A stretch of 64,000 nucleotides of DNA from Cheiracanthium punctorium (taxonomy: Eukaryota > Arthropoda > Arachnida > Araneae > Cheiracanthiidae): contig JAWZYV010012396.1 in the NCBI GenBank assembly GCA_038373885.1, forward strand, positions 1,302,001-1,366,000, written 5' to 3'. The notes under the pieces were generated by a model. It saw only the letters and a program-made list of their open reading frames with translations, ran no database searches and had not been told where the DNA came from. The translations under genes were made by a program, and so were the position numbers. Within the stretch, counting starts at the first letter, position 1. Each line of letters begins with the position of its first letter. Shown here one piece after another: positions 1 to 10,179 of the stretch.

Positions 1-139
1 CAAAAATTGAGAATTTTTAGCTCCATTGATTTTTGTCGATTAATTGAGGAAACTTTACTCAATCGGGAGAATGGCTGTTTGAAGTCAAAAATTGAGTAAA
101 AATATACTCCGTTTGATTATTATTTTACTCAGTAGATTT

Positions 140-374
140 AAGCGTGCCGTGTATTTAGGAAATTTTTTTTAGGAAAATTTTTTAAGCTTGAAATGTCAAG
201 CTTGATTCAAGCTTGAAGTGTCAAGCTTAATGCAAGCTGGGCAAGTGTAAACTAGAACACTTGATTCAAGCTTGCATTAAACTTACACGCTTGAAATTTT
301 CAAGCTTAATTCAAACTTATTGACTTGATAAATCAAGCTTGCTGCAAGTTTGATGCAAGTTTGCTGTGCTGTCT
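140..374. repeat. TCAAGCTTGA-rich dispersed repeat, copy 1
   Basis: The stretch is built from many overlapping copies of the palindrome TCAAGCTTGA and variants of it, and ends in GTGCTGTCTGGG. A second copy with the same palindromes and the same terminal word lies at 31855-32032. The sequence directly after the end resumes a transposase reading frame (Q-N-G-T-T-P-H), so the repeat seems to be inserted in the transposase relic. I could not find its other end; it may lie before the window. Class unknown, probably a non-autonomous DNA element. Confidence 0.5.
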
Positions 375-433
375 GGGGTATGCAAAATGGAACAACTCCC
401 CACATTTAGCGTCAAATCAAAAAACTGCTTCGT

Positions 434-636
434 CAGAGCCTTATTATCGCATGGGCAAATCGGGACTTTGCCCAGGGCTCCCCGTATCGAAAGCCCCTCC
501 CCCAATATCAAATGTTGTTCTGAAATATTCTCTTTTTTTTTAATCAAAATTTTATGAAAAGTAAAACAAATTTCATAGATGGGGGCCCCCAAATTTATCC
601 ATGCCCGGGGCCCTAGTTGGTCATAATCAGGCTCTG
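434..636. mobile_element. hAT-type MITE with 8-bp target duplication
   Basis: Terminal inverted repeats CAGAGCCTTATTAT (left) and CAGAGCCTGATTAT (right, reverse complement) bound a 203-bp non-coding element. It is flanked by the perfect direct repeat TGCTTCGT at 426-433 and 637-644. An 8-bp duplication together with CAG-starting inverted repeats is typical of hAT. It splits the transposase relic, and removing it with one duplication restores the frame across the junction. A diverged copy lies at 2963-3154. Confidence 0.88.
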
Positions 637-915
637 TGCTTCGTGCTAACTTTGACCAGGATTGTGTAATACCCAGAGCTTTTTCTGACGCCTAGCCTCC
701 TCGCTCATCTGACTTAAACCCCAGTGATTTCTGTTTGTGGGGATTCCTAAAAGATCGCGTTTATGAAAGAGTAATTAACACCTGAATTGAAAGCCAGCAT
801 TGCACGCAGGCCCGAACTGACCAGGTCGGCTAGTATAATTGAAATAACTTTATATATGTATCGGAGTAATTTGATTTATTTTTTTCGAGAAATCTTACGC
901 TTTTATACAAGGGAG

Positions 916-1122
916 CAGTGGAGGACCACACTGACCCCACGGCTAGAGGGGGCCTCCGAAGAGTCAGGGGCCCCAAAACCTCTAAATTCGTTAAATTTGG
1001 TTTTTAGGCACCCACGTCTAATTTTCAAATGCTACATTTTCTAATATTCTATTCGCTCTAAATTCCTCAGTACGGGGTCCCTTTTCTATCTCTAGCCGAG
1101 GGCCCCCAAAGGAACCAGTCCG
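916..1122. mobile_element. hAT-like MITE (GGGCCCC-rich), copy 1
   Basis: Starts with CAGTGGAGGACC and ends in GGTTCC...CCAGTCC-type sequence; internal blocks include CTAGAGGGGGCC and GGCCCCAAAAC. The reverse complement aligns along its length with 61607-61787, including GGAATTTAGAG, GTGCCTAAAAACCA and CTGACTCT. No coding capacity. It interrupts the transposase relic between its REQ-like and MMRNFFESF segments. I could not find a clean 8-bp duplication, so the hAT assignment rests on the CAGTGG end only. Confidence 0.6.
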
Positions 1123-1249
1123 TTCCTTATTACAAGCCATGATGCGAAACTTTTTCGAGAGTTTCTTGGATGCTAAAATTAAACATGGTACAATGCGCTT
1201 TCAACGAGTTACATATGTCAATGGACTACGCGTTGAGCATATTCTCTAA

Positions 1250-2032
1250 TCGAATAGATTTTAATGATTCTAACAAAGTTTTTGATCTTCTTTAGGCATC
1301 CGAATTCCCTCAAATGGTCAAAATTTCAATTATTTATTCTTTGCATTGCAGAATTTTTTCCCCGTGGTCCATATAACGTATAAACTAAGTTTCATCAAAA
1401 TCGGGTAGACAGAACGGATTCTAGAGGGGTCTGAGTAGGATCACTTTAATTATAACCACCTTGTATATACAAAAATACATACGCACATACATATTTACTT
1501 ATTTATTTATTGATTGATTTTCTAATAAACTTTTAATTAAAAAATGTAAACTAGTGCACATGACGAGTATAGAAAAAAAAATAAATGCTAATAATAATTT
1601 TGATTAAAAAGGCTTTTCATTAAAATTGTAAAAAAGGAAAAGAGAAAAAGAAGAAGAAGAAAAAAATAGAATAGTAATGTTAATTCTAAAAAAAAAAGGA
1701 AACTTGGAATATTCTAAATGTAATAACGAAAAATCATAAACTTCTTAATGAATTATTCTTTTAAAAATCTTTTTAGCGGATTCACCTCTCTTGCCACCAG
1801 GTGCAAAATTTGAATCAAGTGGAATCAAGTTTCAATTAAATGGAAGATTTTACATTTTCATTGTTATTATAATATTGTATAATTAGTCTTATTTTTAAGT
1901 TAGTATGGTTTTATATCAGTTTGTTAGTTAAACTGGTTTTTGCAACAAACCGGATTAAGTAGTATGGATCTGTGGCAAAAATGACTTGGTTTTATAGTGT
2001 ATAATACTGTAACCTCAACTAATATATATATA
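1250..2032. other. Transposon 3' flank and AT-rich unannotated DNA
   Basis: To about 1470 this is the untranslated tail of the transposase relic, ending near the word ATAACCACCTTGTAT. Beyond it I see only A/T-rich sequence with A-runs (1570-1700) and no gene-like ORF. Confidence 0.5.
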
Positions 2033-4102
2033 CTAGCTGCGTACCCGTTCTCCGCACGGTAGGGAACGAAACTTTTTCTTACATGTATAGTTCGAATTGA
2101 TTCCAGTGATATGGGATCTAAAAATAAGCAATATGATTTTACTCTTGGTGTAAAGTTACTCATTAGTTATTTGTAAAGTTAGTATAAGTACTGACCTGAG
2201 ACTATTGTTAATATTATGACGCAAAAAACTATGTCCGTGTCATTCACGATCAGCAAAGAAAAGCGTGACCGTTCGCAGTGAAAATTCCTAATATTCAAAA
2301 TGTCTCATTTCTGCATCATACTTTAGATTTAAGTTAGATTTAAGTTATGCCATTACTACCATGCTTTTTTAGATTTAAGTTATGCCATTACTACCTTAGA
2401 TACTACATGAAGTGGAGAACCGTTTTATTTTATAATTAAATAGTTGTGTACCCGCTCTTTGCAAGGCAAGAAGAGAACATTTCCCTAAAAAATGTGATCA
2501 TAAATACTTGTGAGAAAACAGAATCTCCAAGAAAAAAAAAAGTTCTGTTGAAACTACTGCGAGATATATTAACGGGACGTAGAATTACTTAATGTTTTGT
2601 TAGCTGTGATGTAATACGGCTGTTAAAAAATGAATAGAATACATACAAAAAATCTATACACAAAATATTTATTAATGCGGTATATTGTGGTTTGATCAAT
2701 ATTGCCTTATCATATCTACTTACTATTAATTATACTATCTTTTACTGATACCAATACAATATATTTTCGTTTTGCAACCGTTAATGCTTAATTTAAAAAA
2801 ACGGTTTAGATATTTGCCACGAATGTAGACTTTTACACTTTGGTGATTCTTTGCAATTTACGCATTAGCATAAACGATAATCATTTCACTTTATGGTTGC
2901 CACTAAAACAGCTCTCCATACATTTGTATGCTTAATTATTGTCAGATTGGCGTATTAAGCACCAGGGACCTAGTATCTCACGGGCAAATCGGGACTTTGC
3001 CCAGTGCCTCCGGCTCGAAATGGCCCCCAATTTCAAATGTTGTTCTGAAATATTCTTTTTCATAAACATATTTTATGAAAAATAAAACAAATTTCATAGA
3101 TGGAGGCCAAATTCATTAATGCCCGGGGTCCCTGTTTGCCATAATCAGACCCTGTTTAATACCGCATTATATTTCCTGCTATTCGAAAACGTGACCCGTT
3201 TAAAATCTCAATCGAAAATAATGCTGGATAATTAATTCACTGGTGAAAAAACAGCATTCAATTATTTATATGGCAACGTAAAGTAAAATATAGAATTATT
3301 TCATGCGTGGCGTATGTTTTGCTTGTGAGTCCGTTATTCTGATTGAGTTTCGAAAGAGGTTTCAAACTTATGACATCAAAATCACGCACTTTTGACATGC
3401 GAAAACTCAGTTATTTTAAAGTAATTTTTTTTTTCAACTGGCAATTTTAATAATTGTTACTGTCTCCAAGACAACCAAAACGCAAGATATCACACCGAAA
3501 ATTTTAAGCTGCGGCAATTGAAATGAAAATTGTTCTTTACTTAAAAATTCGTAAAAAAACTCCTAATTTATATTTTTCCTCCGTTCTTCTTTTAAAAGCG
3601 GGCGAATTGTATGCTCCGTCATTTCACAAAATATAAAAAAGTTGTGACGGATAGAATTCAAGATGCAGCAATTTAAAAAATATTTTACGAAAGTCAGCGT
3701 CAAATTTAATTTTATTTGAAAAATCCAAAAGTCTGCCAATTATGTTACACAGTCCGAACAAACAAAATTTAAAAGAAAAATTTCTTCTCTATCCGATGAT
3801 GTAAATTTCGTTTTCTTGCGAGTGTAATGACCGGCGTTATTACGTATTAAGCGAGAAAAATCGCTAAAAATCGCACAAAACATAAAATAAAACATTTTCT
3901 AATTCGAATTTCGAAGAAATCGCTCCGAGGCGTCTTAGGATCTGTCCTAGTGAAGCCGTATGCAAAATTCGGTAGGTCTGCGACAAACCGTCTCGGCGCA
4001 ATACGATCCAGAGACGCGCGCAAAAAGATCGGTGGTCACAAACTTGCCTACAAACCTACATAGCTACATACAATGTTTACTCTCGGATTTTATTATATAA
4101 GA
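2033..4102 (-). mobile_element. Non-autonomous Helitron (rolling-circle element), minus strand
   Basis: Read on the minus strand, the element begins TCTTATATAATAAAATC at 4102 and ends ...GGGTACGCAGCTAG at 2033. The base before the 5' TC is A and the base after CTAG is T, the A|T insertion site expected for Helitrons. Just inside the 3' end the word CCGTGCGGAGAACGGG can form the short terminal hairpin. The same 3' end occurs at 41190 and 46889. No Rep-helicase ORF is visible, so mobility would depend on proteins made elsewhere. A decayed second 3' end (GTGTACCCGCTC at about 2450) lies inside, so this may be two superposed copies. A MITE sits at 2963-3154. Confidence 0.68.
2963..3154. mobile_element. 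hAT-type MITE, second copy of the 434-636 family
   Basis: Shares with 434-636 the blocks GGGCAAATCGGGACTTTGCC, TCAAATGTTGTTCTGAAATA, AACAAATTTCATAGATG and GCCCGGGG, in the same order and orientation. Ends are CAGGGACCTAG (left) and CAGGGTCTGATTAT (right, reverse complement). No exact 8-bp duplication remains, so it is older or eroded. It lies within the Helitron. Confidence 0.75.
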
Positions 4103-5780
4103 TTAGTTTAAAATTAAAAAACTGTGTTCACCCTAATTTTTTCTAGTCCCTGTGCACAAGCATTTATTTTCTGTGTAAAATTTAGAATAAAAAATTATTT
4201 GTGGTCGTTTGGGGATTTTCCATAGAGTTATATGACAAAATAAAATACAAAAAACTTATTGATGCGATTAATGAATAATATTTATTTTATTTCTCTCTTC
4301 TATCTAATTTCTACATATTATCCAATCAACTGCATCTTTATGCTGTAGGTACTTTCAAATTCTCATAATCATATTGAAATGAGCATCACCATCCTGTAAG
4401 ACAGGTTTACATTTTTTCTATTTATTTTAATTATTGTGTATGTGTGTACGCACGCAAATATTTTTTATCTGAGCAAATTTTTCCCATGCTGTGAGTGCGT
4501 GCGCACGCGAACAACTTACAAGGAACATTGATTAACAAGGGGATTGGGATCTGATGATGGTCGTCCTCAACGATTTCCACAATTTGTTGCGACCTCTCCT
4601 AGACGATTTTCTTGTGTTGTTACAGAGGAGTTCACTATAAGATAACAGTACTGAGCCGCATTGAATGCGCAGCATATAAAATATACAACTATTTTCGTCA
4701 CCATGAAATCCAAGCCCAATTGAAACCAGTTTCTGCAAACCTATCTTATATCCTCATCAGCTCCTCAAGAAAGTGATGACTAAAAGCATTACTACATCAG
4801 CATATTTGATAACTCGGGGCAGAAATATAAATCTATTGTCGTATTTATCAAATTCACTTCATTAACTTTTAATATAATCCAAAACAAATAACCTCCCAGC
4901 ATAATTCCCCTAGAAACCGTTTTAAATTGTCTTTCTTGCTGATTAAACTCCCACGAAAATGTTGAATATGCACAAACCTCGAACCCCCCGCTGCTGATTT
5001 CATGAAAATTCTTATTCATGTTACACGCGATAAAGCTAATTAACTGTACTCATCTTTATAGTTAATATTTTAATTAACATTCTGCGAAATTCCCACTTAA
5101 AGTTAATTAACGATCAAAGTACGCCGACTACCACGGATTTTATTAACCCTAAAAATGGATTGGAACACGCACTAGGCTAAACCACCTCCGCCCCCTCGAA
5201 GATAATTATTCATACAAACCAAGAACCAACAGTCATTAAAATATTTAATACCGCAATCAGCGTACCTGTCTCCCCGTAGCAAACTCGATTCTTATTATTC
5301 AACAATTCATTAGATGGCCGAATGATTGACTGCCCCTAATTTATCAGGAGTGCATCCCCCTGTAAAACTTGACCCCTGTCCATTAATTAACATTTAAGGC
5401 GAGTGTCCATTTGGCGCAAATCCAGCCAAGAGGCGCCAAATTCCGTACACTGGTCACTCCTGATATTGCATTCATTAGTGCCTACTCACGGACGGCGTCT
5501 GCTAATTGGAGGCTCTCGTTAAATCCACGAAGCTGCAGATAGTCTTTAAATTTTGCATAATCTCGTCAGAGCGGGGCGCTTATCTGCCCCAGCTCGTCGG
5601 AGCAACTTCCATCGTGCGTCACTTAAATACAGTCCGCTTGTCCATTTCATTTTCTGCCCTTCTTAGAGGGCCGCGCATTAAGTGCGGCCGTCTTGCTTAT
5701 AGGTCGCCTACTCTCTTTGGCTCCCCAGTTCAAACGCTTGTGTGTAAGAAAACTTGTGTAAGCTTATTGACGATGTAACA
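4103..5780. other. Non-coding DNA with a more GC-rich block at 5150-5760
   Basis: 4103-5150 is plain AT-rich sequence with no gene-like ORF. From about 5150 to 5760 the base composition changes: words such as GCCAAGAGGCGCC, CAGAGCGGGGCGC, GAGGGCCGCGC and GTGCGGCCGTC alternate with many ATTA/TAAT motifs. The ORFs here show no recognisable protein. The composition and homeodomain-like ATTA cores would fit a regulatory region, but that is inference. Confidence 0.3.
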
Positions 5781-5864
5781 AAAACCTTCAAAATAGCTGG
5801 AGTTTAAAACACGAAATGATAAAAACTTCGTAAAATACATTGGGAATTCGGCATTCTCTTGAAG

Positions 5865-6245
5865 CCTTGAATGTTTTCCACTGAAGAAAAACAGAAAGTT
5901 TTTTTCGAAACAGCTGTATGGCCTTTTAAGTAGCCTTTATGAGGTTATTTTACACAGTTTTTTATTATTTTATGAGTTCCCGTTCCTGGTTTCAGGTGAA
6001 TGCTTTCCAATAGAGTAGAAAAAAAGTTTTTGTTCGAAACAGCTGCATGGCCGTTCAAGTAACCTTTATGGTGTTATTTTGCAAAGTTTTTTTTATTATT
6101 TTATGAGTTCCCCATTCCTGGCTTCTGGTGAATGTTTTCCACTGAAGAAGAACAAAAAGTTTTTGTTTGAAAGAGCTATATCACCGTTCAAGTAACTTTA
6201 TGGTGTTATTTTACAAAGTTATGTATTATTTTATTGAAGATGCCT
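5865..6245. repeat. Tandem repeat, about 130-bp unit, three copies
   Basis: The word ATG(T/C)TTTCCA recurs at 5871, 6000 and 6132, each followed by AAAGTTTTTxTT(C/T)GAAA, AGCTGxATGGCC, TTCAAGTAAC, TATGGTGTTATTTT and TTATTATTTTATGAG. Units differ by scattered substitutions. No coding capacity. Confidence 0.85.
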
Positions 6246-8345
6246 GAAACTGACCCAACGTTTTGAATTGCGCAGCGTGGTTTTGTAAACTACCTTTTGA
6301 TTGCTTGTATTAAGGAGTACTGAGGTTCAGTTAGGGAAAATTACACGATCTAGTAACGCACAGAAATTACTTCTATTCCCTACAAAATTAGTTAAAATGT
6401 TGAGCAGACAGCTAAAAATCCTCAGGCCTGTTGGTCAGTATTTGCGCCGTCAAAATCCTTTCTATCAAGTTTTCTGAAGAAGAAAGTTATGAGACACTGT
6501 TAAAGCAGATTTCTTCAAATAAGTAAACTTTTGCAAACATCTTGGACGTGGTCATTTATTGGTAGTGTGTTCCACACAGAACCCCCATGTATATTAAACA
6601 TGGGGTGGTTTTAACTTAAATTAAATTAACTTATCATTTAACATTAAATTAACTTTATATTAAAACAAAAACATTCGTACTTTTTAAATAAGTTTAATTA
6701 GAAAATTAAATTGTCAGGTGGTTTTGGGGCAACCTTTACTCTATATATTTTTGCAAATATCATCCACGCAGTAGGAGAACAAACTTTCAAATACTTTCCA
6801 TACATATAAATTTAAATTACAAGTATTTTTTACACTTTTAATAACATGCTACGGTAGCCCTTGAAGCTTGGTTTTGCTGATCCCTTTTTTTAAGGAATCT
6901 AAAAGTTGAGCAATATTTTGTATATTTTTCTACTTTCAGGAGAATTCTCCCTTTAATTATTTTCTGAACACTTATCGATGGCTAAAGTGTGAAGTTACAG
7001 GTTTCTGGCCTACCGCGCGGCTTGTGATCCGACGGTCCGGGTTTTGTGGGTGATTTCCTCTGGATGTAACATGAATACTCATTAGATCACCTTAAAAAGT
7101 GTTCCACCCGAGGCATATTTAACTTACTCAGATAGCCCTTTTGCAACTTTACCTTAACAAAACGATGCAAACTTTCGACGATGCAAACGATGCAAAGTTT
7201 TTTAAGAAAAACGCCAATTTCATTGATCTTATTAAAGCGTCAAGTACTTATAACTTCTCAAACATGGTAATTAATATTCTATTTGAAAGAAATGGCTAAA
7301 TTATACGTATGTGTATTTTATATAATGTTCCAAACTTTCTTTTACAGATAAAATAACCTACATATCGATAATTTCATTAACTAAAATCATTCACAAGAGC
7401 TATAAATAAAAAAGAAGTAATCATTCAGCAAATTCGAATCACTCATCTATGAAAGCATCCTTTAGCCTCGACACCCATAGACTCGAACCGGAATCACCCG
7501 AAAAATAATAAATAAACATCAGTTCCAATGTGATATTTCGTACGGAACTCCCTGCAGAGTTCAATGATTAATCATAATAACGGACAATGATATTTAACAC
7601 GCAAACAGCTATGATTGTTGCGTAATTTTCTAATTTTCCACCGCCAAGAAACCTTTAGAAAACTCTACTGTGATACGGGAGTGGGCAGGAAATTCCGACT
7701 GAACAGAATCTGAGCGGGCTTCCTGCTTTTCCTTGTAGGCCCTCCTGCTGCTACTGTAATTATTTCGGATACCGACTAAGGGTGTCACCTATAGTCTTTT
7801 CATGGTCACAGCCTAAGAGGAAATGACCCGAGTTTTCATTCATTAAAAGTGAATATAGAAAATTCTCAAGTGAATAGAGTGCAAGCTGTGACGATAACAT
7901 GCAGGTTTTGATTAAAATTCAAATGTTATTGTATATTTATAATGGCAATGCGTTACTTGGAGGTGTGCATGTGCGTGCGTTGCAGCGTCTTATAAATAAA
8001 TTACGTTGCTATTCTGAAGTCGATGCATGTATAAATATATATTAGACTTCGTGTATATGCATTTTCTTCTTTTTCTTCTCATCTGCATTTATATGAGTAT
8101 CTAATAAATGCAGATGTTTATTTTTTTTATTCATCTTATCAATCAGAATCACTTAAAAATTCTAGTAACAAAACTGCATGGTTAAAAATGTATTCTCAGC
8201 TTCTAAATTTTTGACCTACGTCTTCTTTTCATAATATGTTTTCTTATTAAATTGAAACCTGCATGTTAAAACCACTTAAATCTTCATAATGCTCAGTATA
8301 TACAAACCATTAAAGTGCATTTTTAAAGTGATACTTTAAATCATA
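6246..8345. other. AT-rich intergenic DNA
   Basis: No gene is visible. The stretch contains a tRNA-like SINE fragment at about 6999-7075 and a slightly GC-richer patch at 7660-7800 (GTGGGCAGGAAATTCC, TGAGCGGGCTTCCTGC). Otherwise unannotated. Confidence 0.4.
6999..7075 (+). repeat. tRNA-derived SINE fragment
   Basis: TCTGGCCTACCGCGCGGC resembles an A-box and CGGTCCGGGTTTTGTGGG a worn B-box/T-arm (G-G-T-T-C normally). The following TGATTTCCTCTGGATGTAAC matches the sequence after similar tRNA-like units at about 27695 and 33750. It cannot fold as a functional tRNA (no acceptor stem partner), so I call a SINE remnant. Confidence 0.5.
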
Positions 8346-8512
8346 TATGGGCAACCTGCAGCCCAACCCGGTTTTTTGATCCGGACCAAGGAACATATCA
8401 AAACTATCATAAACCATTCAGAATCCCATATAAATCCCAATTGTAGGTCAGCGACTTCCCTAACATCCTAATGTTTGGCCCGCAACTTTCTGAAGGTTGC
8501 CCACACTTGCTT
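8346..8512. mobile_element. Short hAT-like MITE (GGGCAACC ends)
   Basis: TGGGCAACCTGCAGCCC on the left pairs with TGTGGGCAACCTTCAGAAAG from the right end (reverse complement). The interior includes TTTGGCCCGC. These ends resemble hAT elements common in animals. No clean target duplication was found. Confidence 0.5.
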
Positions 8513-9280
8513 TAAATGATTGAGATGTGTAATCCTGCCCGTGTTTACACTGATTGAATTGTCTTCTAGTTAAAAAGAATAACTTAGAAAAGCAAAGAAT
8601 TTAGAGAAATTTAGATGAAACTTTTGTGTTATAAGTAAAAATTTTACGTATCATTTGCAATTATTTATAACTAAACGTCATAAATAACACTAAATATATA
8701 TGTTTTATATACGTTCATATTTTGCATTGAAAATGTAAAATATATAGTTACGTTTTAAATCAATGGAACCTTTGAAATTAAGATGTGTTCAATTAAACTA
8801 CTTTGTTGGCAACTAATTTTCCACTATTTTATATTTTAATTTTTACATTCCGCATATCATTAAATGTCGTTTTTTTGGCATAATGTTTTAAATTTTTTAC
8901 GCCCGAAGTTTTAAATTTGTTACTAGACTTTTAAAACACTGCCGTATTTGAGTGCAAGCCAAATTTTTTACGTGAATTCCAGATATAAAATATTGCTTTA
9001 AATAATAAATGATTTATGTCGTGAATGACAAAAAATTCACATATTTCTTTCAAGCTGCGTGTTTTTCGGAAAATTAATTAGTTATTCACAAAACTGATAC
9101 AGAAAATTTAGCTTACACTCGTGTATGTTGCATGATCAAAAGCAAACTTGTTTAAAAGGGTTAATTCGGGCACTTAAGGGTTAAATGATTTGAAAGAAGA
9201 AAATAATACCTCTTTATTTTGTTCAAGGCGAATCTACTTTTGGATTTTGTTCTAGATAATTTATGTTTATTTTCATATCA

Positions 9281-9515
9281 TTACACAGAAAAAAAATGTC
9301 TTGTTGATTCAACAAAATTTTGGTTGGATCTATTTTTCAAAGAAATATTTTTTAATCAACAAAATTTTTGTTAATTCAACGAAATAATTTGTTAATTTGA
9401 CAAAAATTTTGTTAAAAACCAACAAAATTATTCGGTTGAAATAGCGTAATACAAATTTCTTCGAATGAACCAAATTTTGTTCAATTCAACGAAACATTTT
9501 TTTTTCCGTGTGTAA
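9281..9515. mobile_element. Palindromic MITE with TTACAC ends
   Basis: The left end TTACACAGAAAAAAAATGT pairs with the right end read in reverse complement, TTACACACGGAAAAAAAAAT. Arms are rich in AACAAAATTTTG and TTGTTGAATCAACAAAA-type words. The same word set forms part of the long inverted arms at 29372-35330 and a fragment at 19720-19850. Non-coding. Confidence 0.65.
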
Positions 9516-9786
9516 TCGAATGCTGCGTTGAAAAAAAAAGCTTTTTTTTTCCTTTTGCTTTTAATCAAGGTTTTATATACGTAAAAGCTGTCCGTGACTT
9601 TTGCGCTGTACACGGAGAGGGTGCCATATAGTTTCTGGGAATCATGGGAGGTTTGATCATGCACCCCTACCCTCCCGAAATTTTAGTCAATACATAAGCA
9701 GTTTTTTATTTGCGTTGACTCTGGAGATCAATTATAAGTGAAACAATTTTAGTGATACATATCCCCCACAAAGCGCTGCATATATC

Positions 9787-10171
9787 CAGGGCCTCCGAGA
9801 GAAATTTTATAAGGCGGGACAGAAATGTTCCCGCCCTCCTCCCCAACTTGTTTTTGCCTCAAGAAATATATTTTAAATTCTGCCCAATTTTATTTTAAAA
9901 GTAGTTATTAAAAATAAAAAAGTTAATACTGTGGGGTCATTTTTATTCTTACCTAAATTATAATTTTAATAATAGTATTTACAATCTGCAATAGTGTATT
10001 ATGAAAAATATAAAAAAATGAAGTATCATTACGGTATTTTTATGACCAGATTCTAAAAGATGTAGAAACGAAATTTGTAGTGCATTTTGAAAAATTCACG
10101 GACCCCTCTAGTTCGACGGGCCCCGGGGCAATGCCCCGGCTGCCCCCCCCCCCCCGCTCTCGCTGGGCCTG
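9787..10171. mobile_element. hAT-type MITE with perfect 8-bp target duplication
   Basis: The ends CAGGGCCTCCGAGAG and CAGGCCCAGCGAGAG (right, reverse complement) are inverted. The flanks carry the direct repeat CATATATC at 9779-9786 and 10172-10179. The 385-bp interior is AT-rich with a C13 run near its right end and no transposase. The combination of CAG ends and an 8-bp duplication is diagnostic of hAT. Confidence 0.88.
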
Positions 10172-10179
10172 CATATATC

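Larger units (their letters stand above)
383..1249 (+). pseudogene. Tc1/mariner-superfamily transposase relic (C-terminal half), interrupted by two MITEs
   Basis: When the insertion at 434-636 is skipped, one frame reads through the second catalytic-Asp region (degenerate QNGTTPH, with N where the catalytic D is expected), then RQIKKLLRANF, FDQDCVIPRAF and the hallmark block PPRSSDLNPSDFCLWGFLKD at about 697-756, followed by RVYERVIN. A frameshift near 775-783 leads to TPELKASIARR. After the insertion at 916-1122 the frame resumes with MMRNFFESF and ends in NGLRVEHIL and a stop at 1247-1249, the usual C-terminus of this family (N-G-x-x-x-E/Q-H-x-L). There are in-frame stops at the HIA and DAW positions, so it is dead. 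The word ATAACCACC near 1455 followed by TTGTAT resembles the terminal repeat of such elements. The protein would have cut and joined transposon DNA in the nucleus. Confidence 0.75.
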
